Shown: positions 17,052 through 25,500 of the stretch, piece after piece | Numbering within the stretch: the first letter of the stretch is position 1 | How the letters are laid out: each line of letters begins with the position of its first letter | From: Tsukamurella sp. 1534 | Lineage (GTDB): Bacteria > Actinomycetota > Actinomycetes > Mycobacteriales > Mycobacteriaceae | Direction of reading: 5' to 3' | Length of the DNA: 64,000 nucleotides | NCBI RefSeq assembly: GCF_000312385.1 | Contig: NZ_HE997626.1 | Coordinates: forward strand, 1,181,996 to 1,245,995 | Made by a program: the position numbers and the translations under genes | The notes under the pieces: generated by a model | Seen by the model: only the letters and a program-made list of their open reading frames with translations | Told to the model about the DNA's origin: nothing | Databases searched by the model: none

Positions 17052-17612
17052 TCACCGGAGGTAGGTGAGCATTCTGGCGTCGGTCCAGCGGCCCACCGGC
17101 GGCGCCCAGCCCTCGTCGACGAACCCCGCGGCGAGGAACGTCCCGGTGAGCGGTTCGTCCGCGGCGACGGTGAGCGAGACCCTCCGCAGGCCGGGGACGG
17201 CGCGCAGCAGGTGGTCGGCGAGGGCCGCCAGCGGCCCCGCGAACCGACGATCCGGATGCGACCCCAAGGGCACGAGGTGCACCTCCGCGGTCGCGGTCCC
17301 GGGGTCCACGCGGCAGACCGCGGAATCGGTCCCGCCCTCCGGGTAGTGGACGATCGGGGCGAACAGGTTCCCGTCTCGCGCGGCGGTCCGCGCGGCGTCC
17401 GGGCGCATACCCGCGCCGGTGGCGGCGGCGACCGCCACCTCGTCGCTGAGGAGGGTGAGCACGGCGGAATCCGACTCCAGGTGCAGATCCCGGTCGAGGA
17501 GGCGGTCCGGGTCGTGCATCCTGGCCCGCGCCGCCGCGCGCGCCCGCCGGGCCGCCAGCCTGGCCGCCGCCACGCCCAGCGGCAGGAGGGACTTCCGCTC
17601 GGTACTATTCAC
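17052..17612 (-). CDS. GNAT-like acetyltransferase, weak match
   Basis: 186 aa from GTG 17612. An Arg/Ala-rich N-terminal helix is followed by a domain whose second half resembles GNAT enzymes: AEVHLVPLGSHPDRRFAGPL at the acetyl-CoA strand/loop, then VSLTVAADEPLTGTFLAAGF, a typical end of the fold. The canonical R/Q-x-x-G-x-G/A loop is not intact (HPDRRFAG). It could modify a sugar or protein in the locus. It shares an overlapping promoter with the divergent glycosyltransferase. Confidence 0.5.
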   Translation of the reverse strand: MNSTERKSLLPLGVAAARLAARRARAAARARMHDPDRLLDRDLHLESDSAVLTLLSDEVAVAAATGAGMRPDAARTAARDGNLFAPIVHYPEGGTDSAVCRVDPGTATAEVHLVPLGSHPDRRFAGPLAALADHLLRAVPGLRRVSLTVAADEPLTGTFLAAGFVDEGWAPPVGRWTDARMLTYLR

Positions 17613-17617
17613 TCGGT

Positions 17618-17624
17618 TATCCTA
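17618..17624. promoter_or_regulatory. overlapping divergent -10 boxes, bidirectional leaderless promoter
   Basis: The 17 bp between two GTG starts contain TATCCT on the plus strand (17618-17623), whose last T is 7 nt before GTG 17630. On the minus strand TAGGAT (17624-17619) has its last T 7 nt before GTG 17612. Both boxes fit TANNNT and share five base pairs, so one melted region could start two leaderless transcripts. Confidence 0.55.
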
Positions 17625-17629
17625 GATGT

Positions 17630-18715
17630 GTGACTGCAAACACGCGCGTTCTGGTGGTCGGCCCCGCGCCGCCGGGGCCCTCCAGCCGCGGCGGCATGGC
17701 CACCGTCGTGGGGCACATGGCGGACCAGCGTGATCCCGGCATCGAGGTGCGTCTCGTCACGACCTACGTGGACAGCTCGATCGGTCAGCGACTGCGAGCC
17801 GGGGCCGGTGGCATGCTGCGGGGCACGATCGCCGTCGCCCGTCGGGACGTGGATGTGGTGCACGTACACCTCTCGCACGGCGGCAGCGTGGTGCGCAAGT
17901 CGCCGATCCTGTGGGCCGCCCGCCTCCGCGGGGTGCCGGCCGTCGTTCACGGGCACAGCTTCGGTTTCGGCGCGTGGATGGCGGGGCTGCCCACCGTGGC
18001 GCGCTCGCTCGTGCGGGGTGCGCTGCCGGCGGACCGGTGGCTGGTGCTCGGGGAGGGGCTGGCCGAGGAGTACCGGACCGCGCTCGGCCTGCCGGGCTCC
18101 GCGGTGGACGTCCTCTACAACCCGGTCGCGACGGCCCCGGTGGCGCCGCCCGGGACCCCGGCCGCCCCCGACGACCGCGTGGAGGCGGTCGCCCTGGGCC
18201 GCCTCGGCGCCCGCAAGGGCAGCTACGACCTCGTCGCCGCCGTGGCGTCGCTCCCGGCCGGCGTGCGCGACCGTGTACACGTGACGCTGGCGGGCGACGG
18301 CGAGGTGGCTGAGGTCCGCGCCGCCGTGACGGCGGCGGGGCTCGCGGACACGATCACCGTGCGGGACTGGCTGGGCCCCGCGGAGCGGGACGAGTTGCTC
18401 GCGGCCGCCGATGTCTTCGTCCTGCCGAGCTACGAGGAGGGCCTGCCGATGGCCCTCCTGGAGGCGATGGCCGCCGGCCTGGCGCCGCTCACCACGCCCG
18501 TCGGAGGCATCCCCGAGGCGGTGACGGACGGGGTGGACGGACTGCTCGTATCGCCGGGCGACGTGCCGGCACTCGCGTCGGCGCTGGCCGTGCTGGTGAG
18601 CGCGCCGGAGAGGCGCGCGGTGCTCGCCGCCGGCGCCCGCCGCCGTGCCGAGGACTTCGCGCTGGACGAGTGGCGCGCCCGTCTCGCGGCGCTCTGGACG
18701 TCGCTCGCCCGTTGA
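17630..18715 (+). CDS. glycosyltransferase family 4
   Basis: 361 aa, GT-B fold. VLVVGPAPPGPSSRGGMATVV is the acceptor-side glycine loop. VEAVALGRLGARKGSYDLVAA opens the donor domain, and VFVLPSYEEGLPMALLEAMAAG is the E-x7-E motif that binds the nucleotide-sugar. Such enzymes add hexoses to lipid-linked acceptors at the inner face of the membrane. The GTG start is set by the -10 box 7 nt upstream and the absence of a ribosome site. Confidence 0.85.
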   Translation: MTANTRVLVVGPAPPGPSSRGGMATVVGHMADQRDPGIEVRLVTTYVDSSIGQRLRAGAGGMLRGTIAVARRDVDVVHVHLSHGGSVVRKSPILWAARLRGVPAVVHGHSFGFGAWMAGLPTVARSLVRGALPADRWLVLGEGLAEEYRTALGLPGSAVDVLYNPVATAPVAPPGTPAAPDDRVEAVALGRLGARKGSYDLVAAVASLPAGVRDRVHVTLAGDGEVAEVRAAVTAAGLADTITVRDWLGPAERDELLAAADVFVLPSYEEGLPMALLEAMAAGLAPLTTPVGGIPEAVTDGVDGLLVSPGDVPALASALAVLVSAPERRAVLAAGARRRAEDFALDEWRARLAALWTSLAR

Positions 18716-18730
18716 CCCCGGGCCGCGTCA

Positions 18731-19927
18731 TCACGGCGTCCGGTTCTCCGGTCTCTCGATCACGGTGGCCTGCGGCTGTTTCCGGGTGAGGCCCGGTGCC
18801 GGGAACCAGGCGTCGGGCCCGGGGGCGTCGTACGCCCACAGCGGGCCGTGGAAGGCCGACGAGGCGCCGTAGTAGGTGACCGCCATGCCGTACCCGTTGG
18901 CGATCGCGTACCACCTGTCCCCCAAGGCGTTCCACTGGGCGGCGCTCTCCGCGGACTGCCCCTCGCCGAACCAGCCCACCTCTCCGACCGAACAGCGCAC
19001 CCCGTTCTCGGCGCACCACCGGCCGAAGTCGTCGAGGCGTCCGAGGAACCCCCGCACGTATCCGCGGTCGACCCAGGACCTGTCGCCGTCGCGGACGTAG
19101 TCCGGGTCCGCCTTCGCCGGATCGAAGGGTTCCCCCACGGCACTGTTCTTGACCGGATACATGTGCTGCGAGTACACGATCCGGTTCAACGGATCGTTCA
19201 CCCAGCCTCCGCCGGGATCGGTCACCGCGAAGTCGGAGTACACGGAGCAGCACAGGGATTCGACCCAGATGTCCTTCCCGTCGCCGTTCGCGCGAATCGT
19301 CCGGACGACCTCGTCGACGTGCCGCTTGTAGGCGGAGTACGGCGGCTGTCCCGGCTTCCGCAGGTCCGCACGGGTCGGATGGTCGAACCTCGTCGGCTCG
19401 TTGAACAGGTCGTACGCGACGACGGCCGGATCGTCCTTGAACTCGTCGGACAACCTCTTCCACACGTCGTCGGTCATCGACGTCGTGATGCCCGCCCCGC
19501 ACACCAACGGGGGCGCCGTCGATCTCGGCTTCGTCCACTCGCACCCGTTGTGCAGGTCGAGCACGGCTCTGAGGCCCGCCGCGCCGATCTTCCGGACCTC
19601 GGCGACGATCGCGTTCCAATAGGCGCGGTGCACCGCGGGATCCCCCGCTCCGAGGTTCGGCTGCAGGTAGTCCCAGGACACGGGCAGGCGGATCAGCCGG
19701 TGCCCCAGAGCGGCGAGCGCATCGTAGGTGCTCTGCGGTTCGCCGGTGCCGGTCACGTCCGGGTGGTCGGAGATCGTCACGGCCTGCGTGAGCAGGGTCG
19801 CGACGGTGATGCCGCGCATGCCCGTCGACCTGGCACCGTCGGGTGCGATGACGGGCACCCGCACCGACGCGGCGAGGAGCGCGGCGGTCGCGACGACGAC
19901 CACCACGGCCCGGCCGAGGATCCTCAT
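18731..19927 (-). CDS. secreted glycoside hydrolase family 5 (cellulase-like)
   Basis: 398 aa. An N-terminal signal/anchor (about residues 5-25) precedes a TIM-barrel. LIRLPVSWDYLQP, VLDLHNGCEW, AYDLFNEPTR (acid/base Glu177) and VGEVGWFGE (nucleophile Glu316) are the GH5 landmarks, with SQHMYP as the substrate-site His-Tyr strand. It would cut beta-glycosidic bonds outside the membrane. It starts inside the stop of the upstream glycosyltransferase (ATGA), so it is co-translated with polysaccharide assembly genes, suggesting trimming or release of the polymer rather than plant-biomass digestion. Confidence 0.8.
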   Translation of the reverse strand: MRILGRAVVVVVATAALLAASVRVPVIAPDGARSTGMRGITVATLLTQAVTISDHPDVTGTGEPQSTYDALAALGHRLIRLPVSWDYLQPNLGAGDPAVHRAYWNAIVAEVRKIGAAGLRAVLDLHNGCEWTKPRSTAPPLVCGAGITTSMTDDVWKRLSDEFKDDPAVVAYDLFNEPTRFDHPTRADLRKPGQPPYSAYKRHVDEVVRTIRANGDGKDIWVESLCCSVYSDFAVTDPGGGWVNDPLNRIVYSQHMYPVKNSAVGEPFDPAKADPDYVRDGDRSWVDRGYVRGFLGRLDDFGRWCAENGVRCSVGEVGWFGEGQSAESAAQWNALGDRWYAIANGYGMAVTYYGASSAFHGPLWAYDAPGPDAWFPAPGLTRKQPQATVIERPENRTP

Positions 19928-20961
19928 GACGTGCGCTCCGCCCTCGCGCACACTCGGCGCAGCTCCGCGTCGAGCGCCGCGGCGGACACCGCGGCCGAGT
20001 GCGCCCCGGCGTAGTGCGCACGGGCCGCGCGGCCCCGGCGTTCGGCCGCCCCGGGTTCGGCGAGGGAGTCGAACGCCCCCGCGAGCGCCGCCACGTCGTC
20101 CACACCGATCGCCCCCTCGCCGGCGGGCTGGAACTCGGGCAGCGCGCCCTCCCCGGAGACGATCGGGGTGACCCCGAGCTGCATCGCCAGGACCTGCACG
20201 CCGCTCTGCGTCGCGACGCGGTAGTGGGCGACCGAGCCCTTCGCCCGCGCCATCGGCCCCAGGACGTCGTCGTAGGAGTACGGCCCCCGCCGCCACCGGA
20301 CCGTCGGCGACAGCCGGGCGGGGCCGGCGCCGTCGCCGATGAGGACCAGCTCGTCGCCGCGCCACCCCGCCCCCGCGACGTGTCGCTCCCACGCGGCGAG
20401 CGTGACATCGAGGTTCTTGTACGCCGTGAGCCGTCCGACGGCGACGAAGTCCCGGCGGTCCCCCGCCGCGACGAACCCGGGCACCCGCGCGGCGTCGAGG
20501 TCGCTGGTGAGCGGCACCACGGCGTCCGCGGCCACCCGGTCGCCCACGTAGCGGCTGAACGCGACGGTCGACGCGGCGGAGTCGCCCCATCGACCGAACA
20601 GCCGGCGTTCCCAGCCCGGCCGCTCCTCGTCGGCGCCGTGGGGCCTGTCGTCGTGGATCAGCTCGACCCTCGGCGCGCCGCCCGCCAGCGCGATCCACCG
20701 CGGATCGCGGACGAGCTCGGTGACGACCACATCGGGAGCGAATCCCCTGGCCCACCGGAGCGCCCGTGCGAACCCGGGCCAGGTGGACGCGGTCTTCGGC
20801 CGCGCGTCGAGGACCCGTTCGTAGGGGCGTGCACCGTCGGACTCGGGATGCCTGTCGGTGGTCACCAGGGCGACATCCCACCCGGACGCGATCAACTGTT
20901 CGCAGTACACGCGCGCGAGCGGGCGCATCCACGGCGAGAGCCACATCAGCCGGGGGGTCAC
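19924..20961 (-). CDS. glycosyltransferase (GT-B fold)
   Basis: 345 aa from a GTG overlapping the previous stop. The start MTPRLMWLSPWMRPLARVY is a GT-B N-terminal strand, and FVAVGRLTAYKNLDVTLAAW marks the donor domain. The usual E-x7-E region reads GVQVLAMQLGVTPIVSGEGALPEF, with only a partly conserved acidic motif. Middle gene of a 22.9-to-18.7 kb minus-strand operon. Donor and acceptor unknown. Confidence 0.72.
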   Translation of the reverse strand: MTPRLMWLSPWMRPLARVYCEQLIASGWDVALVTTDRHPESDGARPYERVLDARPKTASTWPGFARALRWARGFAPDVVVTELVRDPRWIALAGGAPRVELIHDDRPHGADEERPGWERRLFGRWGDSAASTVAFSRYVGDRVAADAVVPLTSDLDAARVPGFVAAGDRRDFVAVGRLTAYKNLDVTLAAWERHVAGAGWRGDELVLIGDGAGPARLSPTVRWRRGPYSYDDVLGPMARAKGSVAHYRVATQSGVQVLAMQLGVTPIVSGEGALPEFQPAGEGAIGVDDVAALAGAFDSLAEPGAAERRGRAARAHYAGAHSAAVSAAALDAELRRVCARAERTS

Positions 20962-22925
20962 GCGCGCACCCCGTCGAACGCGGCCTCGTAGGCGTCAGCC
21001 ATCGCCCCGACGGTGTACCGCTCCCGCATCCGATCGAACCCGCGGTCGCCCCACCGCCGCCACTCCTCGGGCCGGGACAGCAGGTCGCGCAACGCGTCTC
21101 GCCAGCCCTCGACCGTCACGTCGGTGACCACGACGCCGGCGCGACCGTCGTCCAGCATGTCCGGGACCGCGCACACCCCCGACGCGGCCACCGGGATCCG
21201 CCGGGCCATCGCCTCCAGGATGACCATCGGGAACGCCTCGGAGCCGCTCGGCACGCACACCAGGTCGGCGTCCGCGAGGGCGTGGTCCGGGCCGGGCGAC
21301 CACCCGCGCCAGCGCACCCTCGACCTGAGGTCCGGCGGCGTCAGCGCCTCCAGCCGCCCGCGGTCCGGCCCGTCCCCGTAGATGTCGAGTTCCCACTCCA
21401 TGTCGGTGAGCCCGGCCAGCGCCTCGACGAGGAGGTGCGGGTTCTTGTGCTCGACGATCCTCGAGAGCATCACCAGGCGGGGCGGCGACTGGGGTGGGCG
21501 CCGGGCGGGCACCGCGTCGAGCTCGGCGCTGCGGGCCACCCCGTTCGGCGCGATGAAGGGACGGTCGCCCAGGTCCTGGTGCGCGCTCGCGATGCGCCAA
21601 TGGGCCGGCGAGAGCGCGATGAAGCCGTCCGCGCGTCGCATGGCCGCGGCCAGCGGGGCGGAGTAGGTGGGACCGGCCGGCTCCGGCGGGATGTGCGCCG
21701 CGACCACCCACGTCCGGTCCCGCCGCCCCGTCGCCCACAACGCGCCGAATCCGGTCTCCGTGTTGGTGTCGCCGGTGACCAGGATCTTGGGCCCGGGAGG
21801 CAGATCCAGCACGGGGCCCCACCACGGCTGCCGCACCACCCGAACACCGTGGGGGACTTCGGCGATGAGCGGGCCGAACCGCTGGAGGCACACGATGGTC
21901 ACCGGGTAGCCGCGGGCCACGAGTTCCCCGGCGAGCACCAGGTGATGCCGTTCCGCCCCGCCGAACACCAGCCTGTTGACGGTGATCACCACGCTGGGCC
22001 TCGCCGGTTCGTCCCGGTTCCGCTCGGCCCGCTTCGAGCGCTGCACGCGCCCCAGGATCGAGTTCCCCAGCAGGAAGGCGCCCGCCGCGCGTGCGCCCGA
22101 TGCGTGCTCGATGTTGAGGGCGACGTTGGCCCGCAGCAGGTCCGCGGACCGTCGCCACGCCGCCGCGTCGTCCCGCACGGTCCCGTGCCCCGAATGGCGC
22201 ACGCCCTCGTCCTCGGTGAGCACCAGCGTCCACCCGGCCGCACGCGCCCGCTGCTGCCAGTCGGTCTCCTCGCCGTAGAGGAAGAACTCCTCGTCGAACG
22301 GCCCGATCGCGTTCCACGCGTCGCGGCTGATCGCGAGGCACGCCCCGGTGAGGTACCCCGTCACCTCCCGCGGCGGCGCCGGATACAGGTCGGACAGCGG
22401 TGTCCCCCTGAGCTTCTCGCTGTACCCGGCGTGCGAGACGAGGGCCCTGACCAGACCCCTCGGGCGGTGCGCGACGTCCCAGACCCGGCGCCTCCCGGCC
22501 GCATCCTCCGGGTCCGACACCGGCGGCGCGGCGGCCGCCACACCGGGGCGCCGCACGGCGGACAGGGTCTCCGACAGATCGCCGAGCACCACCGCATCGG
22601 GATTGAGCAGCAGCAGGTCGTGCTCCGGCGCGGCGTCCGCGAGGCGGTTGACCGCCGCGGCGAAGCCGATGTTCTTCCCGGTCCCGTGCCACGCCGCGTC
22701 GACGAACTCGGCGCGCACCTCCGCCATCCCCGGGAAGTCCGGTCCGGAGTTGTCCCACACCAGGATCGGAGCCGCGAGGTGCCGCCGCGCCGACGCCAGG
22801 CACGCCGCGAGGTCGTCGGGGTTGCGATAGGCGACGACGAGGACCGCCGGATCGCGCGGCGTGGGGACCGCGGGGGGCTCACCCCGCAGGAGTCCGCCCC
22901 GGAGATAGGCGCGCTCCGCGCTCAT
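20958..22925 (-). CDS. bifunctional GT2-GT4 glycosyltransferase
   Basis: 655 aa, about twice a single glycosyltransferase. Residues ~25-290 are a rhamnosyl-type GT2 domain: VLVVAYRNPDDLAACLAS, NIGFAAAVNRL, LLLLNPDAVV (DxD-like) and FDEEFFLYGEETDW. Residues ~315-650 are a GT4 domain: VNRLVFGGAERH, LVMLSRIVEHKNPHLLVEAL and SGSEAFPMVILEAMAR (E-x7-E). Such a fusion can add two sugars in sequence to one acceptor. Its stop overlaps the next gene's GTG and its start overlaps the flippase stop, so the four genes form one tight operon. Confidence 0.85.
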   Translation of the reverse strand: MSAERAYLRGGLLRGEPPAVPTPRDPAVLVVAYRNPDDLAACLASARRHLAAPILVWDNSGPDFPGMAEVRAEFVDAAWHGTGKNIGFAAAVNRLADAAPEHDLLLLNPDAVVLGDLSETLSAVRRPGVAAAAPPVSDPEDAAGRRRVWDVAHRPRGLVRALVSHAGYSEKLRGTPLSDLYPAPPREVTGYLTGACLAISRDAWNAIGPFDEEFFLYGEETDWQQRARAAGWTLVLTEDEGVRHSGHGTVRDDAAAWRRSADLLRANVALNIEHASGARAAGAFLLGNSILGRVQRSKRAERNRDEPARPSVVITVNRLVFGGAERHHLVLAGELVARGYPVTIVCLQRFGPLIAEVPHGVRVVRQPWWGPVLDLPPGPKILVTGDTNTETGFGALWATGRRDRTWVVAAHIPPEPAGPTYSAPLAAAMRRADGFIALSPAHWRIASAHQDLGDRPFIAPNGVARSAELDAVPARRPPQSPPRLVMLSRIVEHKNPHLLVEALAGLTDMEWELDIYGDGPDRGRLEALTPPDLRSRVRWRGWSPGPDHALADADLVCVPSGSEAFPMVILEAMARRIPVAASGVCAVPDMLDDGRAGVVVTDVTVEGWRDALRDLLSRPEEWRRWGDRGFDRMRERYTVGAMADAYEAAFDGVRA

Positions 22926-24349
22926 CGGCCGCCTCCTCTCGCCGTGGCGGCGGCCTCCGCGGCGGCCTCGCCGCGCGCCAGGCCCTTCGCGTCGCGGAGC
23001 CGCACCGGTCCCACGGTCAGGTTCGCCGCGACGTAGACGGTGGCGGCGGCGGCACCCGCGACCAGGACGTGCTGCCCGTCCAGCACGAGGAACGTGCCGG
23101 CGGCGGCGGCCGCGGGGACCAGGAGGTGCACCGTGTACGCCCACGGCGAGCGGTACCCCGTGCGCGTCCGCAGGCGCCAGGCCGCGACGACGAGGCCGAA
23201 CAGCTCGCTAGCCACCAACGCTCCCGCGGCGCCCTTCGCCCCGAAGGGCGGGATCACCACGACGTTCGTCGCGATGTTGAGGACCAGGCCGACCACGTTG
23301 AGCCGCAGCAGGAACACCTGATCGTGCGCCGCGAAGAGCGCCTGGCTCAGCGTCCCCGTGACCAGCCGCAGGGCGACCGCGACGAAGAGCAGCCCCAGCG
23401 TGAGGCCACCCGCCTCGACGAACTCCTCCGACCCGATGAGACGGACCAGCCCCGGCGCGGCGAGCACCCCGACGACGGCGAGCGGGGCGCCGACGAACAG
23501 CATGGCCTGCATGCTGCGCTCGGTGAACGCGGCGAACCGCGACCTGTCCGACGCGTACAGGTTCGTCATCGTCGACAGGGTGGAGGTGAGGAACACCGTC
23601 GAGATCGCGGTGATGTTGAACGCGATCCCGTACGCGAGCCCGTAGCCGCCCGTCTGCTCGCGGGTGCTGAGCACCGACAGCAGGACACCGTCCGACCGCC
23701 AGTACAGGGCCGCGACGATCAACACGCCCGTCTGCGGCAGGCTCTCCCGCACGAGGAGCCAGCTGTCGCGGCGGGAGAACGCCGGCCGCGCGCCCACCAC
23801 CCGGTGCGCGACGAGCCCCTGGATCAACAGGATGGTCGCGGGCGGGATCAGCTGCACGAGCGCGAACCAGTAGACGTCCGCGTGCAGGTGCACCAGGAGG
23901 GCGGTCGCGCCGAAGGACACCAGGCGCCCCGCCAGATCGGAGGCCGCGACCGCCGCGAACCGCACGTCGGTCATGAACACCGGGGTGAAGCAACTGCCGA
24001 GGGTCGTCAGGATCAGGCCGCCTCCCACGATGGCGACCATCGCCACCTCGGACGAATCGTCCCGGTAGATGAGCCAGCCCGCGAGCATCGTGAGCGCACC
24101 CAGCGGCACGCAGTACGTGATGGAGAGCCCGAAGTTGACGCGGACCAGGTGCCCGAGATCGCCCACGCCGCTCGTGACCCGGCGCACGATGACCGCCCCG
24201 ATGCCCAGCTCGGTGAGGCTCGTCCACAGCCCGATGAACATGACCGCCGTGGTCAGCAAACCGTAGTCGTCCGGGCCCAGGTACCGCGTCGTCAGCGCCA
24301 CCGTGCCGATCGACGCGACGAGGCCCAGGATGCGGGCGACGAACTGCAT
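22922..24349 (-). CDS. Wzx-type polysaccharide flippase
   Basis: 475 aa from ATG 24349, with 12-14 membrane segments and the family opening ARILGLVASIGTVALTTRYLGPDDYGLL. MOP-superfamily flippases of this kind turn undecaprenyl-linked repeat units to the outer face. The start is uncertain. Residues just before this ATG (RIARAFS) also look family-like, but the only upstream start in frame is GTG 24541, behind a good GGAGG. That longer version adds 64 residues with atypical AT-rich third positions and would run antisense over the first 88 bp of the divergent gene. Confidence 0.8.
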   Translation of the reverse strand: MQFVARILGLVASIGTVALTTRYLGPDDYGLLTTAVMFIGLWTSLTELGIGAVIVRRVTSGVGDLGHLVRVNFGLSITYCVPLGALTMLAGWLIYRDDSSEVAMVAIVGGGLILTTLGSCFTPVFMTDVRFAAVAASDLAGRLVSFGATALLVHLHADVYWFALVQLIPPATILLIQGLVAHRVVGARPAFSRRDSWLLVRESLPQTGVLIVAALYWRSDGVLLSVLSTREQTGGYGLAYGIAFNITAISTVFLTSTLSTMTNLYASDRSRFAAFTERSMQAMLFVGAPLAVVGVLAAPGLVRLIGSEEFVEAGGLTLGLLFVAVALRLVTGTLSQALFAAHDQVFLLRLNVVGLVLNIATNVVVIPPFGAKGAAGALVASELFGLVVAAWRLRTRTGYRSPWAYTVHLLVPAAAAAGTFLVLDGQHVLVAGAAAATVYVAANLTVGPVRLRDAKGLARGEAAAEAAATARGGGR

Positions 24350-24453
24350 GCTGAAGGCGCGAGCGATCCGCCCCGTAGACGCCCGCCCGCGTTCCGTCGG
24401 CTCCGGTGACCCGCTAGTGTCAGCGTCGATTGCGACAGCAAAAGGGGTTTCGG

Positions 24454-25500
24454 ATGCGGGTTCTGGTTCCGTTGGCGGGTGGCCTGTCCCGGGACGATTG
24501 GGCTGCTCGCCACCGCGCGGGCGATGTTCCCGATCACTCACCGTACGGCCTCCATCAGATGTCTGAACACGGCGTGGACGTGCGGTTCGCCACGACCGAC
24601 CTCGCGCGACGCTCGCGGGCCGTCCAGCGCGTGGCGCGATCGGTGCGGCACCGCACGGGGGGCTACGAGATCGTCGAGGCGTTCGACACCACCGAGGACG
24701 CCGACGCGATCCTGGCGTACGACGAGCGGACCGCCGTCCCGGCCCTGCTGCGGGGCCGAGCGCCGGTGGCCGCCGGAGTCGGGTGGCTGACGACCCGCTC
24801 CGCCGCGTCGCGCCTCCACCGCGTCCTGGCCCACCGCACGCTGCGCCGCGCCGACACGGTCTGGGCGCAGTGCTCCGCGGTGCTGCCGTTGATGGCCCGG
24901 GAGTGGGACGTCGCGCCGGACAGGCTGCGGTTCGTCCCGCTCGGCATCGACACCGACTTCTACCGCGAGCAGCCGCTGCCCGCGGACGGGGCGACGGTGA
25001 TGAGCGCCGGAGAGGATCGGTTCCGCGACCACGCGACCCTGGTCCGGGCAATGGAACTGGTCCGGAGCCGACTGCCGGAGGTCCGCCTCGAGCTGGCGTC
25101 GAGCCTGCCGTTCGACGCCCCCGAGGGCCTGGTGACCGTCCACACCGAGCGGCTCAACGGCCGGATCCGCGACCTGTACGCCCGCGCGTCCGTCGTCGCG
25201 ATCGCGCTGCACCCCACCGTGACGGGATCGGGGCTGACGGTGGTGCTGGAGGCGATGGCCAGCGGCCGGCCGGTCGTGGTGACCGGGAACCCCGGCGTCG
25301 CGGATTACGTGCGGCACGGCGAGACCGGGCTGCTGGTACCGCCCGGGGACCCCGATGCGATGGCCGAGGCCGTCCACGGGCTCCTCGTCGACGAGGACAT
25401 GCGTATCGAGATGAGCCGCCGGTCCGCCCTCGTGGCGAGGACCCGCTTCACCTCCGGTCTCATGGCCGGACATCTTGCTCAGCTGCTGAAGGCCATGTGA
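24454..25500 (+). CDS. glycosyltransferase family 4
   Basis: 348 aa. MRVLVPLAGGLSRDDW and VPDHSPYGLHQMSEHGVDV form the acceptor-domain start. LGIDTDFYREQPLP leads into the donor domain, and TGSGLTVVLEAMASGRPVVV is the E-x7-E-like motif (one Glu clear). AAGGGG 6 nt before ATG 24454 supports this start over a TTG 24 bp earlier. Its last 41 bp overlap tail-to-tail with the TagA-like gene on the other strand. Confidence 0.8.
   Translation: MRVLVPLAGGLSRDDWAARHRAGDVPDHSPYGLHQMSEHGVDVRFATTDLARRSRAVQRVARSVRHRTGGYEIVEAFDTTEDADAILAYDERTAVPALLRGRAPVAAGVGWLTTRSAASRLHRVLAHRTLRRADTVWAQCSAVLPLMAREWDVAPDRLRFVPLGIDTDFYREQPLPADGATVMSAGEDRFRDHATLVRAMELVRSRLPEVRLELASSLPFDAPEGLVTVHTERLNGRIRDLYARASVVAIALHPTVTGSGLTVVLEAMASGRPVVVTGNPGVADYVRHGETGLLVPPGDPDAMAEAVHGLLVDEDMRIEMSRRSALVARTRFTSGLMAGHLAQLLKAM

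Noticed and set aside
25460..25500. Tail-to-tail overlap of glycosyltransferase and TagA-like genes as an error
   Set aside because: Both frames are intact and end naturally; a 41-bp convergent overlap is common in compact actinobacterial genomes.
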